A DNA stretch of 59,232 nucleotides from Tianweitania sp. UT-5YL-CI-8 (GTDB lineage Bacteria; Pseudomonadota; Alphaproteobacteria; Rhizobiales; Rhizobiaceae). Location of the stretch: the NCBI RefSeq assembly GCF_030010215.1, contig NZ_JASCRR010000020.1:1-59232 (forward strand). The letters are read 5' to 3'. The number at the start of each line of letters is the position of its first letter. The stretch's first letter is position 1. Positions 8,162 to 16,560 of this stretch are shown here, piece by piece. The notes beneath the pieces were generated by a model that saw only the letters and a list, made by a program, of their open reading frames with translations, was not told the DNA's origin and searched no databases. A program made the translations under genes and the position numbers.

Positions 8162-8875
8162 TTGACGGTGCAGTTCTCGGTCGAGACATTCCTGCATTAT
8201 CTGGCCCAGCCACGGTTTGCCGCCGTGGCGGGCGTCACCCTGCTGGTCGCGATAGCGGCGCAGGCGATTGGGACCGTGATCGGCCTGATCCTTGCGCTGT
8301 GTGCCTTGTCGCGGTTCAGGGCCTTCCGGATATTTTCCGGGACTTGGGTATGGCTGTGGCGCGGCACGCCGCCGCTCGTGCAGCTTTTCCTCCTGTACTT
8401 CGGTTTGCCCCAGCTTGGCATCCGTCTTGGAGTGCTGGAGGCGGGTCTGATCGGTCTGGGCTGTTACTCGGGCGCCTATATGTCCGAGATCATTCGCGGC
8501 GCCGTGCAGAGCGTGCCAACCGATCAAATGCAGGCGGCGCGAGCCATGGGCATGAGTTGGCTAGGCGCCATGCTGCACGTAATCCTGCCGCAATCGGTCC
8601 GGCTGATCCTGCCGCCATTTGGCAATGAGTTTTCTTCCATGATGCGCACCACCTCGCTCCTTTCGGTGATTTCCTTCAGCGAGCTTCTGCGCGTCACGCG
8701 AACCGCGATCAACGAGACCTACGCTGTCATCGAACTCTATGCCGTCGCTGCCTGCTGGTACCTCCTGATGTATTCCGTTTGGATCATCGTGCAGCGCCAA
8801 CTCGAGCGCTACGCCGCCACCGGCAGCGTCAAACGAAACATGACCAACGTCACCACTCAGGTCGCGGAAGGTTGA
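8162..8875 (+). CDS. ABC transporter permease, polar amino acid (HisM) type
   Basis: A 237-residue inner-membrane permease. After a short N-terminus come hydrophobic segments near residues 20-45, 60-85 and 95-110. The conserved cytoplasmic loop follows at about 120-150 (QAARAMGMSWLGAMLHVILPQSVRLILPP, given here only to identify the EAA-like loop), then further segments. WRGTPPLVQLFLLYFGLPQ is the usual family signature. The start is taken as TTG 8162; GTG 8168 is an alternative with equal family fit. It is separated from the binding-protein gene by 11 bases. The second permease of the system sits three genes on, as the N-terminal half of a fusion. Confidence 0.86.
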   Translation: MTVQFSVETFLHYLAQPRFAAVAGVTLLVAIAAQAIGTVIGLILALCALSRFRAFRIFSGTWVWLWRGTPPLVQLFLLYFGLPQLGIRLGVLEAGLIGLGCYSGAYMSEIIRGAVQSVPTDQMQAARAMGMSWLGAMLHVILPQSVRLILPPFGNEFSSMMRTTSLLSVISFSELLRVTRTAINETYAVIELYAVAACWYLLMYSVWIIVQRQLERYAATGSVKRNMTNVTTQVAEG

Positions 8876-8901
8876 GGCACTCGTATTCCGGAGAAACTGA
8901 A

Positions 8902-9999
8902 ATGACGACCGCTGTTCTGTTCGGTGTCGGCGCCATGGGCGGACGACTGTTGCGTGTACTCGAAGCCGACTATCCGTCCATAGAAATTGTCGCGGCCATC
9001 GATACCGATGTTGCCAAGGCCGGCCGCACGTTGGCTGACGTTACGGGATACCAGCGTTTCGGCGGCGTTAAGATCGTCGGCGATCTGGCGACGGCGCTTG
9101 CCGACCTTCCGAAAAGGCCGGACGTGCTTGTGCACATGACGGAATCCAAGCCACACCTCATCAAGGAGCAACTGCTCGCCGCACTGAATGCCGGCCTCAA
9201 TGTGGTATCGGCTGCCGAATCCATGTTCTATCCAGGCCTTCGCTACGGCGAATTCGCGGAGTCGCTTGACAGCACGGCACGTGCCAACGGCGTGTCCATT
9301 ACCGGCACCGGCATCAATCCCGGCTTTTCCTACGACGTGCTTCCGCTTGTGCTGGCGCGTGGCACCAGCGCCGTGACGCGCCTGACCATACGTCGCTGCA
9401 TCGACGTCACTGGTACGGGGCCGGGAGATATCGAGCACGTGGGCTACGGCCTGGCGCCTGAGGAATTCAACCGCCGCATCGCCGATGGCTGCGTCGAGGG
9501 ACATATGGGCGCGCCGGAATCTCTGACCCGGATCGCGGACGCCCTCAATCTCGAGATCGACGAAATCACCGAGGCATGGGATCTGGAAACGGCCGATTTT
9601 GAGGTCGACAGTGGGGACCCGACGTTGGGCGTCTTGCCGCCCGGCCGTGTCATCGGAATCACTCAGCGGGCCCGTGCGCTGCATCAGGGCAGCGAAGTGA
9701 TCAGCACTTCGCTTGCGATGTACTATCAGCCGGAAAAGTTCAACCTCGTCGAGGAGGACCGGATCGAAATCGACGGAGCCATGCCCGTCACGATGTCGAT
9801 CAAGCCTGCCATGCAATCCTTGTTCGGCGCGGCCAACATTATGGCAAACACGATCGTGCCGCTGGCCGCTGCCGAGCCCGGTCTCGTGTCTCCGCTGGAT
9901 CTCCCGACGGGCGGCACCGTGCGCGGTGCTGCGCGCTACGAGGTCGATCCTTCGCGCAAGGCCAAGCCCGGTTATCTGCCGGTCTTGAGAAGGGTCTGA
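8902..9999 (+). CDS. Dihydrodipicolinate reductase-like NAD(P)-dependent dehydrogenase
   Basis: The 365-residue protein starts with a Rossmann dinucleotide motif, LFGVGAMGGRLL, near residues 6-17. It then resembles the dihydrodipicolinate reductase N-domain group that includes 2,4-diaminopentanoate dehydrogenase: TGTGINPGFSYDVLPL and RCIDVTGTGPGDIEHVGYGL are characteristic. The frame is open upstream to 8779, but ATG 8902 gives the standard start. It sits between the permease (8162) and the permease-ATPase fusion (10003), so it is transcribed with the transporter. The likely role is reductive or oxidative deamination of an amino acid derivative produced in the pathway; the substrate is unknown. 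Confidence 0.8.
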   Translation: MTTAVLFGVGAMGGRLLRVLEADYPSIEIVAAIDTDVAKAGRTLADVTGYQRFGGVKIVGDLATALADLPKRPDVLVHMTESKPHLIKEQLLAALNAGLNVVSAAESMFYPGLRYGEFAESLDSTARANGVSITGTGINPGFSYDVLPLVLARGTSAVTRLTIRRCIDVTGTGPGDIEHVGYGLAPEEFNRRIADGCVEGHMGAPESLTRIADALNLEIDEITEAWDLETADFEVDSGDPTLGVLPPGRVIGITQRARALHQGSEVISTSLAMYYQPEKFNLVEEDRIEIDGAMPVTMSIKPAMQSLFGAANIMANTIVPLAAAEPGLVSPLDLPTGGTVRGAARYEVDPSRKAKPGYLPVLRRV

Positions 10000-10002
10000 T
10001 CT

Positions 10003-11499
10003 GTGGGCTTCGACGCCGGCATATTCCTGGAGATCCTTCAGTCACCTCTGCTGCTGAAGGCAGCCTGGGTGACCATCTGGGTTGCCGTCGTCGCCCAGAC
10101 GATCGGGACGATCCTGGGATTTGTTCTGGCGGGTATGCTGGCGGCACCCAAAGTGATGCGCTGGCCGGCGCTCGGCTTCATCTGGCTGTTCAAGGGCACG
10201 CCCCTGTTGGCGCAGATCCTGTTCTTCTATTCTGCGTTGCCACAGATGGGCGTTCCGCTCGGCTTGATCGCGACCGGACTGCTGTCGCTTGGTCTCAACG
10301 AGGGTGCCCGCATGGCAGATATCGTGCGCGGCGGCTTGATGTCCGTCTCGCGCGACCAGCGCGAGGCTGGACTGGCACTGGGACTTCATCCTTGGCAGAT
10401 ATTCCTCAAGGTGGTGTTCCCGCAGGCGATCCGGACGATCGTGCCTCCGCTCGGCAACAATTTCAGTTATATGATCAAGGCAACGTCGCTGCTTGCGGCC
10501 ATTTCCTTCGCCGAGCTTCTGCGCGTTTCCCAACAGCTCGCCCAATCGACGACCCGCTCGCTGGAAGTCTATCTGGCCGTGGCACTCTGGTATCTTGCGA
10601 TCCTGACGATCTGGACGCTGATACAGCATCGGATAGAAAAAGCGGTAGCGCTCAAGTCCTCCAGTCATGTGACTACGCTGCCGCCGATCCTCGAGCGGGA
10701 AATTGTGCGGGCAGAGCCGGGACCGGATGCTGCTTCCCGCCTCCACCCGGTGCTTGAGGCCCGCAATCTCACCCGCAGCTTCGGGCAGGTCAAAGGACTT
10801 GACGATGTTTCGCTGTCCGTTGGCAAGGGTGAGGTTGTCGTGATCCTCGGACCGTCCGGGTCGGGCAAGAGCACGCTGTTGCGAGCGCTGAATTGGATCG
10901 AGCCGGCGGACAGCGGCGATGTGCGGCTGAACGGCGAAAGCCTGCCATGGGCCGACGCAACGCGACGCATCCCGCGCCCGGAACGATTGCTTAATAAGCG
11001 CCGCCGTCGCCTCGGCATGGTGTTCCAGAGCTTCGCACTGTTTCCGACGATGACGGCTCGGCAGAACGTTGCGCTTGGCCCGCGCAGGCTGCTCGGCATT
11101 GCGAAAGCGGAAGCGTTGAGGGCCGCTGATGTACTGCTCGACAAGGTCGGTTTGGGTGACAAGGTGCAATCCTATCCGGTGGAACTGTCCGGCGGCCAGC
11201 GCCAGCGCGTTGCTATTGCCCGCGCATTGTCCATGAAGCCGGATGCCCTCCTCTTCGACGAACCCACATCGGCGCTGGACCCGGAATCGATCGGGGGCGT
11301 ACTCGGCGTGATGGCTGATCTGACCGGACAAGGTTTGACAATGGTGATCGTCACCCACGAAATCGGCTTTGCCCGACGAATCGCCGATCGGATAATCTAT
11401 ATGGAGCGCGGGCGTCTTCTGATGGATCTGCCGCGTGACGTGGCATTTACCAACGCGGCGCCGGATTATTTCCGCGCTTTTCTGTCTCGCGAAGGATAG
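10003..11499 (+). CDS. Fused ABC permease-ATPase, polar amino acid type
   Basis: The 498 residues join two usually separate subunits. Residues about 1-220 are a HisQ/HisM-type permease (FKGTPLLAQILFFYSALPQMG and the loop EAGLALGLHPWQIFLKVVFP). Residues about 248-498 are a GlnQ-type ATPase with Walker A GPSGSGKST, signature LSGGQRQRV, Walker B LLFDEPTSALD and the switch histidine in VTHE. The start is GTG 10003, 3 bases after the preceding stop. With the binding protein (7317) and the second permease (8162), it completes one importer. Both domains appear intact, so the fusion is probably functional. Confidence 0.9.
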   Translation: MGFDAGIFLEILQSPLLLKAAWVTIWVAVVAQTIGTILGFVLAGMLAAPKVMRWPALGFIWLFKGTPLLAQILFFYSALPQMGVPLGLIATGLLSLGLNEGARMADIVRGGLMSVSRDQREAGLALGLHPWQIFLKVVFPQAIRTIVPPLGNNFSYMIKATSLLAAISFAELLRVSQQLAQSTTRSLEVYLAVALWYLAILTIWTLIQHRIEKAVALKSSSHVTTLPPILEREIVRAEPGPDAASRLHPVLEARNLTRSFGQVKGLDDVSLSVGKGEVVVILGPSGSGKSTLLRALNWIEPADSGDVRLNGESLPWADATRRIPRPERLLNKRRRRLGMVFQSFALFPTMTARQNVALGPRRLLGIAKAEALRAADVLLDKVGLGDKVQSYPVELSGGQRQRVAIARALSMKPDALLFDEPTSALDPESIGGVLGVMADLTGQGLTMVIVTHEIGFARRIADRIIYMERGRLLMDLPRDVAFTNAAPDYFRAFLSREG

Positions 11500-11627
11500 T
11501 CAGGAACAAGCCACGTGGAATTGCTTGGCGACTGAAACGCCGTGTACCGGCTACGTCTTGGACGTGCATATCCAGGCGCAGTCGCCGGATTGCGGGCCGG
11601 AAAGGCGAGTTGCAGATAGGAGAACGC

Positions 11628-12344
11628 ATGGGTGAGGTAACCGCAATCAGGAAGCGGCAGCGTGTGATGCAGCCGGTGAAGCAGGTGTCGTTGACCGAGC
11701 AGGTTTACGAGGCGCTGCGAACCCAGATTCTGACATGCGTCATCCGTCCTGGTCAGGAATTGAACGAGGCCGAAGTCGCCGAACGCTTTGACATTTCCAA
11801 AACACCGGCGCGCGAAGCCTTGGCTGCCTTGCGGCAGGAAGGGCTCGTCAGGTCTTTCCCGCGTCGTGGTTATCAGGTTACGCCGATCACCTTTGCAGAC
11901 ATGGACGAACTGTTCGACGTGCGAACCATCCTGGAAGCGGGAGCGGCCGAACTCGCCTGCATGAAGCTGACGGCGGAGCAAATCGATCATCTGAATTCAC
12001 TTGCCGATGCGACCTATAACCAAGGCGAGCAGCTCAGCCTCGCGACGTTCATCAGGTCCAACCGGGAATTCCATCTGGCCATCGCGAAGGCGACCGGCAA
12101 CGGCCGGCTGGTACAACTCCTGACCCACCAGATCGATGCGTTGGAACGCTTCTTCTATCTCGGCGCTCAACTGCGGGATGTGAACAACGAGACGACCGTG
12201 TCCCACCACCAGATCGTAGAGACCCTCGCCAGTCGTGACCCGACGGCGGCGCGGGAAATCATGATCCGCCACAACGAGCAGACCCGCCAAGGCCTGTTCC
12301 AAGCGCTCGCGACTGGGCGGGGATATGATCTGATCAATCTCTAG
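11628..12344 (+). CDS. GntR-family transcriptional regulator, FCD (FadR-like) subfamily
   Basis: The 238-residue protein has an N-terminal winged helix (SLTEQVYEALRTQIL, then ELNEAEVAERFDISKTPAREALAALRQEGLV at about 25-75, summarised here). The C-terminal all-helical FCD ligand domain has FDVRTILEAGAAELA and the metal-ligand histidines in NREFHLAI, VSHHQIV and IRHNEQT. ATG 11628 is preferred because AGGAGA lies 5 bases upstream; a TTG at 11610 is in frame but has no ribosome site. It sits in the middle of the cyclic-amide cluster and is the likely local repressor, responding to a carboxylate intermediate. The inverted repeat at 3459-3487 is a candidate operator. Confidence 0.88.
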   Translation: MGEVTAIRKRQRVMQPVKQVSLTEQVYEALRTQILTCVIRPGQELNEAEVAERFDISKTPAREALAALRQEGLVRSFPRRGYQVTPITFADMDELFDVRTILEAGAAELACMKLTAEQIDHLNSLADATYNQGEQLSLATFIRSNREFHLAIAKATGNGRLVQLLTHQIDALERFFYLGAQLRDVNNETTVSHHQIVETLASRDPTAAREIMIRHNEQTRQGLFQALATGRGYDLINL

Positions 12345-12362
12345 CACCGGAGAGCCGGTGCT
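12343..12362. repeat. Perfect 8-bp hairpin at the end of the GntR gene
   Basis: AGCACCGG and CCGGTGCT form a perfect stem around the loop AGAG, overlapping the TAG stop of the regulator gene. No T-run follows on the plus strand (an A-run does), so it is not a classical intrinsic terminator. It could attenuate transcription or stabilise the transcript end between the regulator and the oxidase gene that starts at 12408. Confidence 0.5.
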
Positions 12363-12407
12363 GAACTCGAAAAAAACTGCGGGCGCCAAGTTCCCGTGTG
12401 AACAGGA

Positions 12408-13703
12408 ATGATGATGGAAGTCGGGTCCTTATGGGAGGCGATAACGCCATCCGTGCCCAGATTCGCGAAACTGACAGACGCCGTTACTGCTGATGTCGTC
12501 GTCGTAGGGGCAGGATATCTTGGCCTTTCCTCCGCCCTGCATGCCGCCGAGGCGGGGCTCGACGTTGTTCTCCTCGAAAGTCATCAGCCTGGCTTTGGCG
12601 CTTCCGGCCGCAATACCGGCTTCGTGGTTCCCAGCCTAAAAACATCGCTGGGGCCTGCCGAGGTCGTGGGGGCGCTTGGCGCCGATCATGCGGGGCGCCT
12701 GCTGAAACTGGTGGCCGATTCCGGCAAGGCTGTGTTTGACCTGATCGGGCGCCACAAGATCGACTGCGACGCCGTCCAGAACGGCTGGTTGCAGCCCGCA
12801 CATTCGCGCAGGGCGGAGGAGGCGCTTCACAGCCGTATGCCGCGACTGCTCTTGGCGGGCGTGGATGCTGAATGGCTCGATCGCAATGCCATGCTCAAGC
12901 GCACGGGACTTCCCTCGATGCATGGTGGAATACGGGTGGCGTCAGGTGGGCAGATTACGCCGTTGGCGTATGCGCATGGGCTTGCTCGTGCCGCCATATC
13001 GGCAGGCGTGCGGTTGTTCGGCGACAGTCCGGTGAAGGGCATCGAACCCGATGGGCAGGGCTGGCGCATTCGGACTGCGGACGGTGAGGTCCGCGCCCGT
13101 CGCGTGCTCATGACCACCAATGCACTCATCGGCAACCTGCTCCCGGAACTGCGCGCGTCGATAATCCCGGCCCGTGTTTTCCAGATCGCCACTCAGCCGC
13201 TGCCACCGGCACTTCGCGCGACCTTATTGCCAGACATGGCGCCGGTAGCGGATACGCGCCGTCATACCTTCGCATTGCGCTGGTCGTCGGACGGACGGCT
13301 GGTGACCGGCGGAATGGTGCCGCCGCTGCCCGGACGCATGGCACTGGCCCGCAAGCTGTTTGCCAGCCGCCTGCGACGCGTCGTCCCTGGCCTGCCGGAG
13401 ATAAGGGTGGACTATTCGTGGACGGGCGTCATCGCCGGCACACTTGATTTCCTGCCACGAATGATGCGCATCAAGCCCGGTATCGACGCGGTGATCGGCT
13501 GCAACGGTCGCGGCGTCGCCCTGACGACCGCTCTGGGCCGCGAGATCGGCCCTTGGCTTGCCGGCAGTTTAACAGATGCGGACCTTACCCTGCCGCTGAC
13601 AGCGCCGCGCCCTATCCCTTTCAGCCGGATCTCCGGGCTAGGTCCGCATCTTATCCTGCCGATCTGGGAAGCGCGGGACGCTTTCGAAGCGCGGTTCCGC
13701 TAG
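12408..13703 (+). CDS. FAD-dependent oxidoreductase, DAO/glycine oxidase type
   Basis: The 431-residue protein carries the N-terminal FAD motif VVVGAGYLGLSSALHAAEAG near residues 27-46, followed by an acidic residue that binds the ribose (VVLLES). Then comes FGASGRNTGFVVPSL, typical of D-amino-acid oxidase-like and gamma-glutamylputrescine oxidase-like enzymes. The C-terminal VIGCNGRGVALTTALGREIG closes the FAD site. Enzymes of this group oxidise amines or amino acids to imines or oxo compounds. It follows the GntR gene and precedes a cupin and a creatininase, so it probably acts on an amine or amino acid from the same substrate. Confidence 0.86.
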   Translation: MMMEVGSLWEAITPSVPRFAKLTDAVTADVVVVGAGYLGLSSALHAAEAGLDVVLLESHQPGFGASGRNTGFVVPSLKTSLGPAEVVGALGADHAGRLLKLVADSGKAVFDLIGRHKIDCDAVQNGWLQPAHSRRAEEALHSRMPRLLLAGVDAEWLDRNAMLKRTGLPSMHGGIRVASGGQITPLAYAHGLARAAISAGVRLFGDSPVKGIEPDGQGWRIRTADGEVRARRVLMTTNALIGNLLPELRASIIPARVFQIATQPLPPALRATLLPDMAPVADTRRHTFALRWSSDGRLVTGGMVPPLPGRMALARKLFASRLRRVVPGLPEIRVDYSWTGVIAGTLDFLPRMMRIKPGIDAVIGCNGRGVALTTALGREIGPWLAGSLTDADLTLPLTAPRPIPFSRISGLGPHLILPIWEARDAFEARFR

Positions 13704-13752
13704 GTAAGCCCGAATTCGTAAACCCAATTTCTGCAAATCAAGGAGCTATGGC

Positions 13753-14133
13753 ATGAGCGAAGCAACGGCAGGCGGTAAGATCAAGTGGTCTCGCCAGGAA
13801 GAGGTCGCGCTGACTTGGGTGCATCCTGGCCAGGAATTCAGCCATCGGCTTGTCACGAAAAAGCTTCACGGCTCGTCGATTTCGTTCCATATCACCACCT
13901 ACATGCCGCACTTCGACACAATAGTCGAAGGCGACGGCGTGCATGAAGTTATACTCTACTGCCTGCACGGCTGGTCGAAGCAGATCGTCGAAGAGACCGG
14001 CGAGGAGCACATCTTCAAGCCAGGCGATGCGATGTATCTGCCGGTGAATTACCGCTACCGGCATATCATCGGTGAGGCCGGCCTCGTGATTGCTGTCTGC
14101 GCCAATCCTTCAAAGGAGGCGGGCGACATGTAA
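13753..14133 (+). CDS. Small single-domain cupin protein
   Basis: A 126-residue single cupin. The barrel motifs are visible as GDGVHEVILYCLHG (first metal-binding region) and FKPGDAMYLPVNYRYRHI (second region with PGD and a histidine). GGAGC lies upstream of the ATG. Single-domain cupins can be isomerases, dioxygenase-like enzymes or sensor domains; nothing here decides between these. Its position between the FAD oxidase and the creatininase suggests a role in the same pathway. Confidence 0.75.
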   Translation: MSEATAGGKIKWSRQEEVALTWVHPGQEFSHRLVTKKLHGSSISFHITTYMPHFDTIVEGDGVHEVILYCLHGWSKQIVEETGEEHIFKPGDAMYLPVNYRYRHIIGEAGLVIAVCANPSKEAGDM

Positions 14134-14190
14134 TTTAATGCGGTTGGTTTAACAGCCGCCACTCATTGCTCCACCTATGAGGTACCGGAC

Positions 14191-15081
14191 ATGACAGGCA
14201 TCGCACCCCGGCATTTTGCGCCGTCTTCACTTATCTGGGCCGAATTGACGCGTTCGGAACTGAAAGCCAAGCGCAATGCCGGCGCCTTGGTCGTGGTGCC
14301 GACTGGCGCTATCGAGCAGCACGGCGATTTTCTTCCTGTGGAGACCGACACGTTCTTGGTGTCCGCTGTCGCTGAAATTGCGGCCAGTCGCGTAGCGGGG
14401 GTGGAGATTGTCGTAGCGCCTGCGGTGTCCGTCGGCTTCTCGCCGCATCATCTCAGCCATGCCGGCACGATCAGCCTGCGGCTGGAAACCTATCTCGCTG
14501 TTCTTGCCGATACAGCGCGCTCAATCCTTGACAGCGGATTTCCGCGCGTCGTCTTCGTGAACGGGCATGGAGGAAACTCGGCGCCGCTGCGCTCGCTCTG
14601 CGCCCAGATGGTGACGGACGGATATGCGGTCGGCATGGTCGACTATTTCGCACCGGGGGAAAAGGAATGGCTGCCCCTCCTAAAGGGAGGCCTGTCACGA
14701 ACCGGCCATGCCTGCGAGCAGGAAGTGGCGCTGACACTGGCGCTGACCTCGTTGGAGGCGCGGGAGCGGGTTGAGGGTGCGGTCAAGCATCTTCCGGCCC
14801 GATTGATTCAACCATGGATCACGCCGGGTCATCAGGACGATCCTGTTACTGCCTATGGAGGCGCTTGGCCCCCGATCTTTCAGGCGGATGATTGCGGATA
14901 CTTCGGAGACCCGGCAAGCGCAACTGCAGAAAATGGCGCCTCGATACTTGATGCCACAGTCGCCGCTCTCGCGGCCTATCTGGAGGCATTTGCGCGGACA
15001 CCGTTGCGTCTCGGCATCGCCCGCGATCCCAGCCAGCCAAGCATATCTCCGCCGCTGTCGCGCAAGCGTCTCGGAGAGTGA
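14191..15081 (+). CDS. Creatininase-family amidohydrolase
   Basis: The 296-residue protein has the creatininase fold signatures: PTGAIEQHGDFLPVETDTF (metal ligands in E-Q-H and D), the SPHHLSHAGTISL loop, FVNGHGGNSAPL and a glutamate in HACEQEVAL. The family hydrolyses cyclic or formamide-type amides using two divalent metals (creatinine, 2-amino-5-formylamino pyrimidine derivatives, mycofactocin peptide). Together with the amidohydrolase at 4181, it gives this cluster two different ring-opening amidases. It is the last gene in the row; a decayed gene fragment follows at 15232. Confidence 0.88.
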   Translation: MTGIAPRHFAPSSLIWAELTRSELKAKRNAGALVVVPTGAIEQHGDFLPVETDTFLVSAVAEIAASRVAGVEIVVAPAVSVGFSPHHLSHAGTISLRLETYLAVLADTARSILDSGFPRVVFVNGHGGNSAPLRSLCAQMVTDGYAVGMVDYFAPGEKEWLPLLKGGLSRTGHACEQEVALTLALTSLEARERVEGAVKHLPARLIQPWITPGHQDDPVTAYGGAWPPIFQADDCGYFGDPASATAENGASILDATVAALAAYLEAFARTPLRLGIARDPSQPSISPPLSRKRLGE

Positions 15082-15231
15082 AGACCCTATCATATTTTCC
15101 AGAGCATCATTCGCCTCCGGCACTACCCGTGTCCGGACATGTTTTTAAAATTGGATTAGGTTGTTGTCGATTTAGTCAGCAGGACACGGCCTAACGGCCC
15201 TTGGCGTGGGGGTTCCGGCTTTGCGTCATGC

Positions 15232-15423
15232 TCGAGGTTTTCAAAGCTGATCGATTTTGCGGAAACATGGGGCCATACGATCCGCGCTTTCTCTTGGCTG
15301 CTCGCCCAACCGATTGTGTCCAGCGTGATTGCGGGCGCAACCAAGCCGCACCAGGCCGAAGCCAACGCAAAGGCGGCCAGTTGGAGTCTGTCGAAGGCGG
15401 AGATCGACGCGATCCTGGCCTAG
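15232..15423 (+). pseudogene. Aldo/keto reductase C-terminal remnant
   Basis: In the frame ending at TAG 15421-15423, the translation contains KLIDFAETWGHTIRAFSWLL, then AQPIVSSVIAGATKPHQAEANAK and a closing LSKAEIDAILA. This is the standard C-terminus of an aldo/keto reductase (the SSVIAGAT NADPH-site motif). The N-terminal 240 or so residues are missing, and upstream bases in this frame show no family resemblance. It sits between the creatininase and LysR genes. It is a leftover from deletion or rearrangement and is not expected to be expressed. Confidence 0.75.
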
Positions 15424-15543
15424 CCGGGACCGGCCGCGGATGTGAGGGGCGGATCGTCTTCGGGGCCTAAGTCGCGTAAAGTAGGGGGAGGCTGGCTCGG
15501 GGTGCCGTACCGGTTCTCAGTCGCAGCGAAGCAGGGAGCAGCC

Positions 15544-16506
15544 ATGATCCTCCGCAATCTGTCACGTATCGATCTTAATCTGCTGCATATTTTCGCGGCC
15601 ATCTATCAGGAGTCGAGCATCACGCGCGCAGCCGAGGCACTCAACCTCAGTCAGCCAGCTGTCAGCAACAGCCTCGCAAAATTGCGCGACATCTTCGGCG
15701 ATCCCCTTTTCGTGCGTACAGCCAACGGCGTCGCGCCGACGCCGTTGGCCCATCGTCTCGCGGGACCGGTGCGTGAAGCCTTGTCCGCGCTGCAGCTCGC
15801 ATTCGGCACGCACGAGGCCTTCGACCCTGAAGTGTCACGCCGGATCATGTGCTTCAGCATGAGCGATTTCGCCGAAGCGGTCCTGTTGTCGCCGCTGATC
15901 GGCGAAATCAGCCGGCTCGGTTCGCGCATCGAGGTCCAGAACCACTTCGTCTCGGAGCGTGAGATCAATACACGCCTGGCGTCCGGGGAACTCGATTTCG
16001 CTGTCGAATCCCATCCGCTCGAAGAGCCAGGCCTGAACCGCGCGCTGCTGATCGAGGATGCTTTTGTTTGCGTGGTGCGGCGCGATCACCCTGTGTTGTC
16101 CGGCCCCTGGTCGCTTGAGCGCTATCTGGCGCTGGATCATCTCCATATTTCCAACCGGCCCCGCCATTCGAATATGGTGGATGGCGCCCTGGCGAAGGAG
16201 AAGTTACGCCGAAAGGTGACGGTCCATATCGAACACTGTCTCGCCGTCGGCGCCATTCTGGCCTCGAGTGATCTCTGCGTCACCATCCCGCGCGTGTTCA
16301 TCGACCGCCATCTTTCCGAAAGCGGATTCTCGACGCTTCCATGCCCCTTTGCCATGACGGCGCTTCAGACCTGGCTTTACTGGCATCCCGCGACCGTGAA
16401 CAGCGCAGCTCACGGCTGGGTTCGCGACACGATGTTGCGGCTTGCGGGGGCAGTGCCATCACCACGGTCGATGAGTCTCATTCGCAAAGGGAATTTGGCG
16501 AGCTAG
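15544..16506 (+). CDS. LysR-family transcriptional regulator
   Basis: A 320-residue LysR protein. The N-terminal helix-turn-helix runs over about residues 8-66 (RIDLNLLHIFAAIYQESSIT, then AAEALNLSQPAVSNSLAKLR and GDPLFVRTANG). A substrate-binding effector domain follows (about 95-300). The spelling resembles the NodD/LinR-type branch. ATG 15544 has a GGGAGCA ribosome site, while the frame remains open further upstream. It is transcribed in the same direction as the FrhB-like gene 54 bases downstream rather than divergently, so it may be cotranscribed with the genes it controls. Confidence 0.88.
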   Translation: MILRNLSRIDLNLLHIFAAIYQESSITRAAEALNLSQPAVSNSLAKLRDIFGDPLFVRTANGVAPTPLAHRLAGPVREALSALQLAFGTHEAFDPEVSRRIMCFSMSDFAEAVLLSPLIGEISRLGSRIEVQNHFVSEREINTRLASGELDFAVESHPLEEPGLNRALLIEDAFVCVVRRDHPVLSGPWSLERYLALDHLHISNRPRHSNMVDGALAKEKLRRKVTVHIEHCLAVGAILASSDLCVTIPRVFIDRHLSESGFSTLPCPFAMTALQTWLYWHPATVNSAAHGWVRDTMLRLAGAVPSPRSMSLIRKGNLAS

Positions 16507-16560
16507 TCGCAGAGGACGATAGTTGTCCAACAATCCACGGGGGAGGCTGTGGGGGAGGCG

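Noticed and set aside
12343-12362. Hairpin read as an intrinsic terminator
   Set aside because: An A-run, not a T-run, follows on the coding strand, so it is reported only as a hairpin.
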